Shown: positions 17,143-26,069 of the stretch, one piece after another | Layout of the letters: every line of letters begins with the position of its first letter | How positions within the stretch are numbered: position 1 is the first letter of the stretch | Assembly: GCF_914271545.1 (NCBI RefSeq) | Contig: NZ_CAJZAH010000001.1 | Span: forward strand, 1,240,001-1,304,000 | Length of the DNA stretch: 64,000 nucleotides | Source: Cupriavidus respiraculi | GTDB taxonomy: Bacteria; Pseudomonadota; Gammaproteobacteria; Burkholderiales; Burkholderiaceae | Direction: 5' to 3' | Translations under genes and position numbers: made by a program | The notes under the pieces: generated by a model | Databases searched by the model: none | Told to the model about the DNA's origin: nothing | Seen by the model: only the letters and a program-made list of their open reading frames with translations

Positions 17143-17994
17143 TCACTGGTCGACCATCGCCTCGAACAGCCGCGCGTACTGGGACTGCCTCGGCCACAGG
17201 AAGCCGAGCTGGCGCACGGGACAGTCGCCCACCAGCGGCAGCCGCGCCACGCCTGGCGGCACCGCGGCCGCCTGGTAGCAATCCGGCACCAGCGATACGC
17301 CCAGCCCCATGCTGACGAGCAATAGAATGCCGTCCGGCGAATCGAGCTCGAAGCGCTCCTGCGGATGCAGGCCGCGCTCCTGCAGATACTGCTCGGCAAG
17401 CAGGCCGCCCCAGGTGCGGCGGTCGTAGCGGATCATCGGCTGCTGCGCCAGCACCGTGTCCGGGTCCTGTCCGGCCAGATGCGCCGGGGCCAGCAGCACC
17501 AGCGGCTCGGTGCGCAGCGTGTGCCAGACATAGGCCTTGGGGAGCTTGAATGGCGGCTCCACCAGCAGCGCGGCATCCACCTTGCCTGTCACCACCTGGT
17601 GGTACAGCTCGTGCGAGGTGCCGATCTCCATGGTCGCGTCCAGCCGCGGATGGCGCAGCGCGATATAGCGCAGCAGCGTCGGCATCACGTTGGTCAGCGC
17701 GGTGCGGATGGTGCCGATGCGCAGGCCGCCGGGAAAGCCTTCGGTCGAGACCGCCATCTCCAGCTCGCGCACGTCGCGTTGGAAGCGGCGCGCACGGGAC
17801 AGCAGCCGCGCGCCGGCCTCCGTGAGCCGCACGAAGCGGCCCGAGCGCGTGACCAGCGGCGCGCCGAGCTCGCGCTCCAGCGCGCGCAGCCGCTGCGACA
17901 GCGCGGTGGGCGTGATGTTGATGCGCCGGGCGGCCTCGGCCATGGAGCCGCATTCCGCGACCATGACGAACGTATCGATAAATCGGGTTTCCAT
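17143..17994 (-). CDS. LysR-family transcriptional regulator
   Basis: The 283-residue LysR protein has its helix-turn-helix at about 4-62 (FIDTFVMVAECGSMAEAARR, then TPTALSQRLRALERELG) and an effector-binding domain. It is divergent from the SDR-RraA-Bug-oxidase operon across 114 bp and most likely controls it. A GAATC-N11-GATTC repeat begins 12 bp upstream of its ATG, the usual place for an autoregulatory LysR site. Confidence 0.9.
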   Translation of the reverse strand: METRFIDTFVMVAECGSMAEAARRINITPTALSQRLRALERELGAPLVTRSGRFVRLTEAGARLLSRARRFQRDVRELEMAVSTEGFPGGLRIGTIRTALTNVMPTLLRYIALRHPRLDATMEIGTSHELYHQVVTGKVDAALLVEPPFKLPKAYVWHTLRTEPLVLLAPAHLAGQDPDTVLAQQPMIRYDRRTWGGLLAEQYLQERGLHPQERFELDSPDGILLLVSMGLGVSLVPDCYQAAAVPPGVARLPLVGDCPVRQLGFLWPRQSQYARLFEAMVDQ

Positions 17995-18006
17995 GGCATC
18001 GATTGG

Positions 18007-18027
18007 GAATCAACAAAAAGTGGATTC
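18007..18027. promoter_or_regulatory. LysR-type inverted repeat GAATC-N11-GATTC
   Basis: Perfect five-base arms 11 bp apart lie in the LysR-SDR divergent gap, close to the LysR start. The spacing and location match LysR recognition sites. Confidence 0.45.
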
Positions 18028-18108
18028 TGAACGCGAGAAAACGCAATTGTCTTGGAGTTTGCGGGTGCCCACAATAGCCGGACAAACCAATAAGGAGGAG
18101 ACAGACCC

Positions 18109-18894
18109 ATGGATCTCGGCATCGACGGCAAGGCCGCGCTGGTACTGGGCGCGGGCGGGGGACTGGGCGGCGCCATCGCCCGCACGCTGGCCCGCGAAGG
18201 CGCCCGCGTCGCGGTGGCGGACATCGACGCCCAGTCGCTGGCGCCCGTGGTGGCCGATATCGAAGCGGCCGGTGGCAAGGCCCTTGCGCTGCAATGGGAC
18301 CTGGCCGATCTCGGTGTCGTCGAGGCCCGCGTAGCCGCAATCGAAGCAGCGCTGGGTCCGGTGGACATCCTCGTCAACAACACGGGCGGCCCGCCGCCGA
18401 CGCCGGTTTCGGGCCAGGACGCCGCGGTCTGGCAGCGCTGGTTCCAGGCCATGGTGCTGTCGGTGGTCACCATCACCGACCGGGTCCTGCCCGGCATGCG
18501 CGAGCGCGGCTTCGGCCGCGTGATCACCAGCACGTCGTCGGGCGTCGTCGCGCCGATCCCGAACCTGGGGCTGTCGAACGCGCTGCGCACCTCGCTGGTG
18601 GGCTGGTCCAAGACCCTGGCCGGCGAGGTGGGCCGACACGGCATCACCAGCAATATCGTGCTGCCGGGCCGCATCGCCACGCCGCGCATCCGGTTCCTCG
18701 ACGAGCAAAAGGCCGGGCGCGAGAGCCGCGCCGTGGAGGAGGTCCGCGCGCAGAGCATGGCTTCCATTCCCCTCGGCCGCTATGGCGAGCCGCAGGAATA
18801 CGCCGACGTGGTCGCGTTCCTCGCGAGCGCGCGCGCCGCCTATGTCACCGGCTCGGTCATCCGCGTCGATGGCGGCCTGATTCCCAGCATCTGA
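18109..18894 (+). CDS. SDR-family protein lacking the YxxxK motif
   Basis: The 261-residue SDR has cofactor motif GAGGGLG at 14-20 and ends with the usual VDGGLIPSI. The catalytic YxxxK is replaced by SNALR at 156-160, although the Ser cluster STSSG at 141-145 is kept. This SNALR branch is a known variant among 3-oxoacyl-ACP-reductase-like SDRs, and its chemistry is unclear. It starts after GGAGGAGA and leads the operon with RraA-like, Bug and alpha-hydroxy-acid oxidase genes. It may act in oxidation of a hydroxy acid or keto acid. Confidence 0.85.
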   Translation: MDLGIDGKAALVLGAGGGLGGAIARTLAREGARVAVADIDAQSLAPVVADIEAAGGKALALQWDLADLGVVEARVAAIEAALGPVDILVNNTGGPPPTPVSGQDAAVWQRWFQAMVLSVVTITDRVLPGMRERGFGRVITSTSSGVVAPIPNLGLSNALRTSLVGWSKTLAGEVGRHGITSNIVLPGRIATPRIRFLDEQKAGRESRAVEEVRAQSMASIPLGRYGEPQEYADVVAFLASARAAYVTGSVIRVDGGLIPSI

Positions 18895-18919
18895 ACCCAA
18901 CCACCCTGCGAGGCTAGCC

Positions 18920-19645
18920 ATGTCCGTTGAATCCCTGCCGCTGGACGCGCGCACGATCGAAGTGCTGTCGAAAGTCACCACCGCCACGCTGACCACGGTG
19001 CTGCTCAAGAAGGGCCTGCGCAATGTGTGGATGCGCGGCGCCATGCCGCTGCACGCGGACAGCCCCCGGCTGGTCGGGCGCGCGTTCACGCTGCGCTTCG
19101 TGCCGGCGCGCGAGGACCTTGCCACCCCGGCATCGTGGTCCTCGCCGATTTCCACGCGCGCCGCCATCGAGGACATGCCGGCCGGCTGCATCGCGGTCGT
19201 AGATGCGATGGGCGTGAAGGACGCCGGCATCTTCGGCGACATCCTGTGCGCACGCATGGGCAAGCGCGGCGTGTCCGCGCTGGTGACCGACGGCGTGGTG
19301 CGCGATGTGGACGGCGTGCGCGGCACGGGGCTGCCCGTGTGGTGCAGTGGCGCGGCGGCGCCCCCGTCGGTGGCCGGACTGACCTTCGTCGCATGGCAGC
19401 AGCCGATCGGCTGCGGCGGCGTGGCCGTGTTCCCGAACGACGTCGTGGTGCTCGACAACGACGGCGCCGTGCTGATTCCGGCCGACCTGGTCGAGGCGGT
19501 CGTGAGCGAAGCGGAGGAGCAGGAGCGCCTGGAGGGCTGGATCATGCAGCAGGTCGAGGCCGGCGAGAAGCTGCCGGGCCTGTATCCGCCCAACGAGGAA
19601 AACAAGACTCGCTACCAGGCCTGGCGCGCGCAGCAGAAAGACTGA
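18920..19645 (+). CDS. RraA-family protein (HMG/CHA aldolase-like)
   Basis: The 241-residue RraA-fold protein has the phosphate/substrate loop GVKDAGIFGDILCARMGKRG and the conserved Arg-Asp in VTDGVVRDVDGV, the pair used by 4-hydroxy-4-methyl-2-oxoglutarate aldolase and oxaloacetate decarboxylase. The original RraA is an RNase E inhibitor, but in a catabolic operon a metal-dependent aldolase or decarboxylase role is more likely. It follows the SDR by 25 bp. The tail to residue 241 is longer than E. coli RraA, as in the aldolase-like group. Confidence 0.85.
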   Translation: MSVESLPLDARTIEVLSKVTTATLTTVLLKKGLRNVWMRGAMPLHADSPRLVGRAFTLRFVPAREDLATPASWSSPISTRAAIEDMPAGCIAVVDAMGVKDAGIFGDILCARMGKRGVSALVTDGVVRDVDGVRGTGLPVWCSGAAAPPSVAGLTFVAWQQPIGCGGVAVFPNDVVVLDNDGAVLIPADLVEAVVSEAEEQERLEGWIMQQVEAGEKLPGLYPPNEENKTRYQAWRAQQKD

Positions 19646-19768
19646 CGCCTGCCGTAGCAAGCCGGCCGCGCTCGCGCCGGCACAAGGACAACGCCCGCAT
19701 CCGGCGCGCGTTGCGGGAACGGTCGTGCCCGACACGTCCGTCATCACAACAACACCAGGGGACAACAC

Positions 19769-20764
19769 ATGACACAAGCCCACGCGGCATCGCGCCGTCG
19801 ATTCGTATCCACATCGCTGTACGCGGCCATGGCGCTGGCCATGGGCGGCGCGCACGCGGCAACCGACTACCCCACCAAGCCGGCCACGCTGCTGGTCGGC
19901 TTCTCCGCGGGCGGGGCCGTCGACCAGGTCGCACGGCTGGTCGGCCAGGGGCTGGCCAAGGACCTCGGCCAGTCGTTCGTCGTGGAAAACCGCGCGGGCG
20001 CGACGGGCACCATCGCCGCCGACCTCGTGGCGCGCGCCAAGCCCGATGGCTACACGCTGCTGCTGGGCACGCAGTCGACGATGGTGGTCGCCCCGGGGAT
20101 GTATCCGAAACTGCGGTTCGACCCGGTCAAGGACTTCGCACCGGTATCGCTGATCGCTTCGGTGCCGCTGGTGCTGGTGGTGCATCCGTCGCTGCCGCTG
20201 CATACCGTGCAGGACGTCATCAAGTACGCGCGCGAGAAGAACGGCACGCTGAACTATGCGTCCTCCGGCCCCGGCGGCCCGCAGCACGTCGCCGCGGAAC
20301 TGTTCGCGACGATGGCGGGCGTGCAGATGGTCCATGTGCCCTACAAGGGCGAAGCCAATGCCATCGCCGACGTGCTGGGCAACCAGGTGCCGCTGATGTT
20401 CAGCAACCTGCCGACGCTGCTGCCGCACATCCGCAGCGGCAAGCTGCGCGCGATCGCGGTCTCGAGCCTGGAGCGCGCGCCGAGCGCGCCGAGCATTCCG
20501 ACGGTCTCGGAAGCCGGCCTCAAGGGCTTCGAGGCACTGACGTGGTTCGGCCTCTACGCGCCGGCCGGCACGCCCACCGACGTTGTGCAGAAGCTGGAGC
20601 ACGGTGTGAAGCTGGCCATGGCAAACCCCGACACGCGCGCCAGGATGGCTGCGCAGGGCATGAAGGTGGAGGCGTCCGACAGCGCCACGTTCAGGCAGTA
20701 CATGGCATCGGAGAGCGTCAAGTGGGGCGATCTGGTGCGCAAGTCCGGCATCAAGCCGGAGTAG
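19769..20764 (+). CDS. Bug-family (TctC-like) receptor
   Basis: The 331-residue periplasmic binding protein has a signal peptide with RRRF before the hydrophobic core LYAAMALAMGGAHA, cleaved near residue 30. Bug motifs are YPTKPATLLVGFSAGGAVDQ, VVENRAGATGTIAADLV and VHVPYKGEANAIADVLG. The double-Arg start hints at Tat rather than Sec export. It is third in the SDR-RraA-Bug-oxidase operon, so it probably imports the substrate with an unlinked TctAB. The gap before it is about 120 bp without an obvious hairpin. Confidence 0.9.
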   Translation: MTQAHAASRRRFVSTSLYAAMALAMGGAHAATDYPTKPATLLVGFSAGGAVDQVARLVGQGLAKDLGQSFVVENRAGATGTIAADLVARAKPDGYTLLLGTQSTMVVAPGMYPKLRFDPVKDFAPVSLIASVPLVLVVHPSLPLHTVQDVIKYAREKNGTLNYASSGPGGPQHVAAELFATMAGVQMVHVPYKGEANAIADVLGNQVPLMFSNLPTLLPHIRSGKLRAIAVSSLERAPSAPSIPTVSEAGLKGFEALTWFGLYAPAGTPTDVVQKLEHGVKLAMANPDTRARMAAQGMKVEASDSATFRQYMASESVKWGDLVRKSGIKPE

Positions 20765-20805
20765 CCCGACGCCGCCTCCACTGCCTTCGCCACGACGAGA
20801 ACCCC

Positions 20806-21987
20806 ATGCTGTGCCTGGATGATTTCGAGGCGGCCGCGCGCCGCCGCCTGCCCGCGCCGGTGTTCGGCTACATTGCCGGCGCCGCGGAGCGCTACCGCTC
20901 GTTCCAGGGCAATCGCGACGCCTTCGACGACGTGGGCCTCGTTACGCGCGTGCTCGTCGACATTTCCCGCCGCTCCACCGAGACCACGCTGTTTGGCCGC
21001 ACCTACGCGTCGCCCTTCGGCATCGCGCCGATGGGCCTGGCGGCGCTGTCCGCCTATCGCGGCGACATCGTGCTCGCGCAGGCCGCGGCGGCGGAGAACG
21101 TGCCGATGGTGATGAGCGGATCGTCGCTGATCCGGCTCGAAGAGGTGGTGCGGGTCAACGCCGACGCGTGGTTCCAGGCGTATCTGCCAGGCGACCAGCC
21201 CAACATCGTCGCGCTGATCGAGCGCGTGCGCGCGGCGGGCTACGGCACGCTGGTGATCACGGTCGATACCCCGGTGCCGCCCAACCGCGAGAACTTCGCG
21301 CGCGCCGGCTTCTCGGCCCCGCTGCGGCCCAGCGCGAAGCTCGCGTGGGAAGGCATCACGCATCCACGCTGGCTGTTTGGCACGTTCCTGAAGACCGTGT
21401 TGCGTCATGGCGTGCCGCATTTCGAGAACAACTACGCCACACGCGGCGCGCCGATCCTGTCGCCCAACGTGCAGCGCGACTTCTCGGATCGCGGCCATCT
21501 GGACTGGCGCCACTTCGCGCTGATCCGCAGGCTGTGGCCCGGCACCCTCGTGATCAAAGGCATCCTCGACGCCCGCGACGCCCGCATCGCGGTGGACGCG
21601 GGCGCGGACGGCATCATCGTCTCCAACCACGGCGGGCGGCAGCTGGACGGGGCGGTGGCGCCGCTGCGCGTGCTGCCCGGCATCGTACGGGCCTGCCCCG
21701 GCGTTCCGGTGATGCTGGATAGCGGCGTGCGGCGCGGCAGCGACGCCATCAAGGCGCTGGCGCTCGGTGCGCGCTTCGTGTTCGTGGGCCGCCCGTTCTG
21801 CTACGCGGCCGCCGTACAGGGGTTGTCCGGCGTGCGCAAGGCCATCGAGCTGATGAAGCAGGAAATCTCGCGCAACATGGCGATGCTGGGGGCGACCAGC
21901 GTGGACGCCATCGACGAGAGCTTTCTGTGGCCTTCGCCGCAAGGCATGGCAGCCGGCCCGGCGGCGGCGAGGGTAGCCGGGGCCTGA
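20806..21987 (+). CDS. FMN-dependent alpha-hydroxy acid oxidase/dehydrogenase
   Basis: The 393-residue enzyme belongs to the lactate dehydrogenase (LldD)/glycolate oxidase/mandelate dehydrogenase family. The active-site residues are in place: Tyr22, Asp153 in TVDTP, Lys251 in VIKGIL, His275 and Arg278 in SNHGGRQLDG. It oxidises a 2-hydroxy acid to a 2-keto acid with FMN. It starts 41 bp after the Bug stop and is the last gene of the operon, so the operon probably takes up a hydroxy acid, oxidises it and cleaves the product with the RraA-like enzyme. No membrane segment is obvious, so the electron acceptor is unknown. Confidence 0.9.
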   Translation: MLCLDDFEAAARRRLPAPVFGYIAGAAERYRSFQGNRDAFDDVGLVTRVLVDISRRSTETTLFGRTYASPFGIAPMGLAALSAYRGDIVLAQAAAAENVPMVMSGSSLIRLEEVVRVNADAWFQAYLPGDQPNIVALIERVRAAGYGTLVITVDTPVPPNRENFARAGFSAPLRPSAKLAWEGITHPRWLFGTFLKTVLRHGVPHFENNYATRGAPILSPNVQRDFSDRGHLDWRHFALIRRLWPGTLVIKGILDARDARIAVDAGADGIIVSNHGGRQLDGAVAPLRVLPGIVRACPGVPVMLDSGVRRGSDAIKALALGARFVFVGRPFCYAAAVQGLSGVRKAIELMKQEISRNMAMLGATSVDAIDESFLWPSPQGMAAGPAAARVAGA

Positions 21988-22056
21988 CCGGGAGGCGCCC
22001 GGGCAGCGACAACCTGCCGCATCCGGCAGGCGCACGCACCCGAGGAGTTTCGTCTA

Positions 22057-22080
22057 AACTTTCAGAAATTACTGAAAGTT
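22057..22080. promoter_or_regulatory. Inverted repeat AACTTTCAG-N6-CTGAAAGTT
   Basis: A perfect 9+9 bp inverted repeat lies 18 bp upstream of the GbsR/MarR ATG. The AT-rich arms stand out from the GC-rich surroundings. It is the likely autoregulatory operator of the GbsR-cydAB operon. Confidence 0.6.
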
Positions 22081-22098
22081 AGAAAAGCGCCCTCACCC

Positions 22099-22695
22099 AT
22101 GCAGCTATCCCCCCTAGTCCAGCGCTTTGTCCTTCACTTCGGCGAAATGGGCAACCGCTGGGGCATCAATCGCACCGTGGGGCAGATCTATGCCCTTCTC
22201 TTCACCTCTCCCGACCCGCTCAACGCCGACGAGATCGCGGAGGCACTTGGCTTCTCGCGCTCCAATGTCAGCATCGGGCTGAAGGAGCTGGACTCCTGGA
22301 ACCTCGTTCGGCTGTCGCACCTCCCGGGCGACCGCCGCGACTACTACTCCGCGCCGGACGACGTGTGGACCATTTTCCGCACACTGGCCGAGCAGCGGCG
22401 GCGCCGCGAGATCGATCCCACGCTGTCGATGCTGCGGGAGGTGCAGCTCGAAAGTGCCTCGACGGCCGCCGACCGTCATGCGCAGGCGCGCATGAAGGAG
22501 ATGTACGATCTGATTTCCCTGGTGACCGGATGGTTTGGCGATATCCAGAAGCTGGACGTAGCCACCCTGGAGAAGCTCATGCGGCTCGGCGCCCGGGTAA
22601 CTAAGCTGGTGGAAGTGAAGGACAGGATATCCGGCGCCCTCGGCAGCGACGCAAAGCGCCCGAAGCGCAAGTCCACCCGCACCGGCAAGGAGTGA
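22099..22695 (+). CDS. GbsR/MarR-family transcriptional regulator
   Basis: The 198-residue winged-helix protein resembles GbsR: RFVLHFGEMGNRWGINRTVG near the start, then DEIAEALGFSRSNVSIGLKE (about residues 43-62) as the recognition helix region. A coiled-coil-like helical tail and a basic end follow. Its stop lies 5 bp before the cytochrome bd start, so it is transcribed with cydAB and probably regulates them. The signal is unknown, with osmotic, redox or lipid stress as candidates from related proteins. Confidence 0.85.
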   Translation: MQLSPLVQRFVLHFGEMGNRWGINRTVGQIYALLFTSPDPLNADEIAEALGFSRSNVSIGLKELDSWNLVRLSHLPGDRRDYYSAPDDVWTIFRTLAEQRRRREIDPTLSMLREVQLESASTAADRHAQARMKEMYDLISLVTGWFGDIQKLDVATLEKLMRLGARVTKLVEVKDRISGALGSDAKRPKRKSTRTGKE

Positions 22696-22700
22696 CGCCC

Positions 22701-24076
22701 ATGTTTTCCACGCTGGACCCCATCCTGCTCGCGCGTATCCAGTTCGCGGCCAATATCACCTTCCACATCCTGTTTCCCACCATCAGCATCGCGCTGACCT
22801 GGGTGCTGCTGTTCTTCAAGCTGCGCTTCAACAAGACGGGCGACGACCGCTGGATGGCCGCCTATCGCTTCTGGGTCAAGATCTTCGCGCTCACCTTCGC
22901 GCTCGGCGTGGTCAGCGGCATCACCATGAGCTTCCAGTTCGGCACCAACTGGCCCGGCTACATGGAGCGCGTGGGCAATGTGGCCGGGCCCCTGCTGGCC
23001 TACGAGGTACTGACCGCCTTTTTCCTGGAGGCAACGTTCCTCGGCATCATGCTGTTCGGCATGCGCCGCGTGAGCAACCGCACCCATACCATCGCGACGC
23101 TGCTGGTGGCCGGCGGCACGACGCTGTCCGCCTTCTGGATCCTGGCGCTGAACTCTTGGATGCAGACCCCGCCGGCTTCGAGATGATCGATGGCCGCGCC
23201 CATGTCACGAGCTGGCTGGAAGTCATCTTCAATCCCTCCTTCCCCTATCGCCTGGTGCACATGCTGATTGCGTCGGGGCTGACGGTGTCGTTCCTGCTGG
23301 CCGGCATCTCGGCCTATCGCTGGCTGCGGCGCGACCGTGCGCCGGAGGTGCTGTCGTCGCTGCGCACCGGCGTGTTCGTCGCCGCCGCGCTGATCCCGCT
23401 GCAGATCGTCGTCGGCGACCTGCATGGCCTGAACACGCTGCACCACCAGCCCGCCAAGATCGCCGCGATGGAAGGCATCTGGACCACTGGCAAGGGCGTG
23501 CCGGCGGTGCTGTTCGGCTGGCCCAATGCGCTGACCAAGAGCAACGACTTCGAGATCGCGGTGCCAGGGCTGGCCTCGTTCTACCTGACCCATGCATGGG
23601 AGGGCGAGGTCAAGGGCATCGACGCCTTCCCCGAGCACCCGCCGGTGCTGCCCATCTTCATCGCGTTCCGCGTCATGGTCGGCATGGGCCTGCTGATGCT
23701 GGCCGTTTCGTGGCTGGGCGCATGGCAGCTGCGCAAGCGCGGCGAACCGGCGCGGTGGCTGGCGCGTGTGCTGGTGGCGATGACGTTCTCGGGCTGGATC
23801 GCGCTGGTCGCGGGCTGGTATGTGACCGAGATCGGGCGCCAGCCGTACCTGGTGTACGGGGTGCTGACCACGGCCGAAGCCGCCTCCGACGTGCCGGCCA
23901 CCATGATCGGCGCGACGCTGGCGATGTATCTCGCGCTGTATGCGGTGCTGATCGCCGCCTATGTCTCGGTGGTGTTCTACCTGGCGCGCAAGGCGGGCAG
24001 CGATCCCGCGCCGGACCGCCCCGAGATCGAGACTCCCCAACCCGTGGTGCCTGGCGATATCCGGAGCGCAGAATGA
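22701..24076 (+). pseudogene. cydA: Cytochrome bd ubiquinol oxidase subunit I, frameshifted (CIO type)
   Basis: This is subunit I of a bd quinol oxidase, read in two frames. The first frame (22701-23191, ATG behind AAGGAG) runs to ALNSWMQTP. The second continues with AGFEMIDGRAHVTSWLEV, exactly as in intact homologues. A single missing C in the C4 run at 23167-23170 explains the break. Heme ligands are retained: His in ITFHILFP, His in RLVHMLIASG, Met in FRVMVGMG. The Q-loop is short, as in cyanide-insensitive CioA. The downstream gene and frame are intact, so either a sequencing error in the C run or a very recent mutation is likely. About 458 residues if repaired. Confidence 0.85.
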
Positions 24077-25095
24077 CCGACCTCACCCAACCCGCGGGCT
24101 GGATGCCGCTGGTCTTCCTCGCCCTGATGGGCATCTCCATGCTGGTCTACGTGATCCTGGATGGCTACGACCTCGGCGTGGGCGTGCTGCTGCGCCGCGC
24201 CGACGACGCCGACAAGGACACCATGATCGCGTCGATCGGCCCGTTCTGGGATGCCAACGAGACGTGGCTGGTGCTCGGCGTGGGGCTGCTGCTGACGGCC
24301 TTTCCCATCGCCCACGGCGTCATCCTGACGCACCTCTATCTGCCGGTGGCGCTGATGCTGGTGGGGCTGATCGTGCGGGGCGTGGCGTTCGACTTCCGCG
24401 TCAAGGCGCGCGCGCACCACAAGCCGTGGTGGAACCGCGCCTTCTACGGCGGCTCGCTGCTGGCCAGCTTTTCGCAGGGGCTGATGCTCGGGCTGTATGT
24501 CACCGGCTTCCAGTACGAATGGTTCGACATCGCCTTCGCCGTGGTGGTGGGCCTGTGCCTGGTGTCCGGATACTGCCTGCTGGGGGCGGGCTGGCTGATC
24601 ATGAAGACGGTCGGGCCGCTGCAGTTGCGCGCCATGCATTGGGCACGGCGCACGCTGTGGCTCACCGGCGTCGGCATCGCGGCGATCTCGCTGGTAACGC
24701 CCTGGGTCAGCGAGCGCATCTTCGACAAGTGGTTCTCGCTGCCGAACATCATCCTGCTCGCGCCGATCCCGCTCGTCACGCTGGCGCTGTTCGTCATCAT
24801 CGACCGGCTGCTGCGGCGCATGCCGGCCATGCATGCGGTGGGCAACGACCACTGGGCGTGGGTGCCCTTCGTCGGCACCGCGGTGATCTTCCTGCTGGCA
24901 TTCATCGGCCTGGCGTACAGCCTGTTTCCCTACCTGGTGGTGGACCGCATCGATATCTGGCAGGCGGCGAGCGCGCCCGAGTCCCTGATGGTGATCCTGA
25001 TCGGTGCGGTGATCGTGCTGCCCACCATCCTTGGCTATACGATCTATGCCTACCGGGTCTTCTGGGGCAAGGCCACGGACCTCCAATACTATTGA
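24073..25095 (+). CDS. cydB: Cytochrome bd oxidase subunit II (CIO type)
   Basis: The 340-residue polytopic membrane protein begins ATGA-overlapping with the subunit I stop. The first helix holds YVILDGYDLGVGVLLR, the CydB hallmark, followed by FWDANETWLVLGVGLLLTAF and LYLPVALMLVGLIVRGVAFDFR. About eight membrane helices are visible. It pairs with subunit I to reduce O2 to water with quinol electrons, and it depends on a functional subunit I, which is frameshifted here. There is no cydX-like short gene downstream. Confidence 0.93.
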   Translation: MTDLTQPAGWMPLVFLALMGISMLVYVILDGYDLGVGVLLRRADDADKDTMIASIGPFWDANETWLVLGVGLLLTAFPIAHGVILTHLYLPVALMLVGLIVRGVAFDFRVKARAHHKPWWNRAFYGGSLLASFSQGLMLGLYVTGFQYEWFDIAFAVVVGLCLVSGYCLLGAGWLIMKTVGPLQLRAMHWARRTLWLTGVGIAAISLVTPWVSERIFDKWFSLPNIILLAPIPLVTLALFVIIDRLLRRMPAMHAVGNDHWAWVPFVGTAVIFLLAFIGLAYSLFPYLVVDRIDIWQAASAPESLMVILIGAVIVLPTILGYTIYAYRVFWGKATDLQYY

Positions 25096-25109
25096 GCGAC
25101 CGGGACACG

Positions 25110-26066
25110 ATGGGCGGCGGCCACGACACCACGCAAGGGCGGCAGGACAGGCAGCAGAGGCAGGAGCGGCCCGTGGGCCGCTGGACCGCGAAGGTCCGCA
25201 CCCACGCGGGCGCGCAGGTGCGCGCGATCACGCGGAGCAATTCCGGCCTGACGCTGGACTACGACAATCCACCCGGAGACCCGGGCCTGTTCGGGCCGGA
25301 GGCGGTCTGCTGGCGGGTGCACGGCGACTTCCCGGCGATGCTGGCCGGCGGCGTCAGCGCGCTGCTGCTGCAGGCCATGCATCCGCTCGCGCTGGCCGGC
25401 GTGTGGGACCACTCCACCTTCCGCTCCGACATGCAGGGGCGGCTCGGCCGCACTGCGCAATTCATCGCGGGCACCACCTATGGCAACCGGGCCGACGCGC
25501 TGAAGCTGATCGAACGGGTGCGGCGCATCCATACCGGCGTGCACGGCATCGCCCCCGATGGCCGGCCCTACGCGGCCAGCGATCCGGCGCTGCTCACCTG
25601 GGTCCATGTGGCGGAAGTCTCCAGCTTTCTCGCGGGCTACCTGCGTTATGTCGGACCGCTGAGCCGGGCCGAGCAGGACCGCTACTACGGCGAAGTGGCG
25701 ACGGTGGCGGAAATGCTCGGGGCCAGCGACGTGCCGCGGACCCGCGCGGACATCGACGCCTATCTGGAAGCGATGCGGCCGCAGCTGGTGGTCAGCGACC
25801 GTACCCGGGAAGTGGTGCGGCTGGTGTTGGCGATGCCGGTGCCCAGCCCCCTGCTGGTGCCCGCCGTGCGCATCATGGCGGACGCCGGTATCGCACTGCT
25901 GCCGCCGTGGGCCCGGCGCGAACTGCGCGTCCATGGCGCGGCGTCGCTGCGGCGGCCGGCCGCGCTGGCCGCCATGCGCCTGCTGGCCCCGGGCCTGCGG
26001 TGGGCGCTCGGTGGCGGACTGGCGGCGCGCGCACGGCGGCGGGTGGCCAATCCGGCGAAGGCCTGA
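25110..26066 (+). CDS. Oxygenase MpaB family protein (DUF2236)
   Basis: The 318-residue protein matches DUF2236/MpaB: GDFPAMLAGGVSALLLQAMH, then HPLALAGVWDHS, TTYGNRADALKLIERVRRIH and HVAEVSSFLAGYLRYVG. The family includes latex clearing protein and fungal MpaB, heme or metal oxygenases acting on polyisoprene or farnesyl chains, and most bacterial members are uncharacterised. It follows cydB by 14 bp and may be cotranscribed. The basic N-terminus has no signal peptide. The stop is 3 bp from the convergent MFS gene. Confidence 0.8.
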   Translation: MGGGHDTTQGRQDRQQRQERPVGRWTAKVRTHAGAQVRAITRSNSGLTLDYDNPPGDPGLFGPEAVCWRVHGDFPAMLAGGVSALLLQAMHPLALAGVWDHSTFRSDMQGRLGRTAQFIAGTTYGNRADALKLIERVRRIHTGVHGIAPDGRPYAASDPALLTWVHVAEVSSFLAGYLRYVGPLSRAEQDRYYGEVATVAEMLGASDVPRTRADIDAYLEAMRPQLVVSDRTREVVRLVLAMPVPSPLLVPAVRIMADAGIALLPPWARRELRVHGAASLRRPAALAAMRLLAPGLRWALGGGLAARARRRVANPAKA

Positions 26067-26069
26067 CCG

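Noticed and set aside
18914-20602. Long minus-strand open frame antisense to the RraA-like and Bug genes
   Set aside because: It is a shadow frame of GC-rich coding DNA, with Arg/His/Ala-rich repeats, no domain and no ribosome binding site. The plus-strand genes are clearly conserved.
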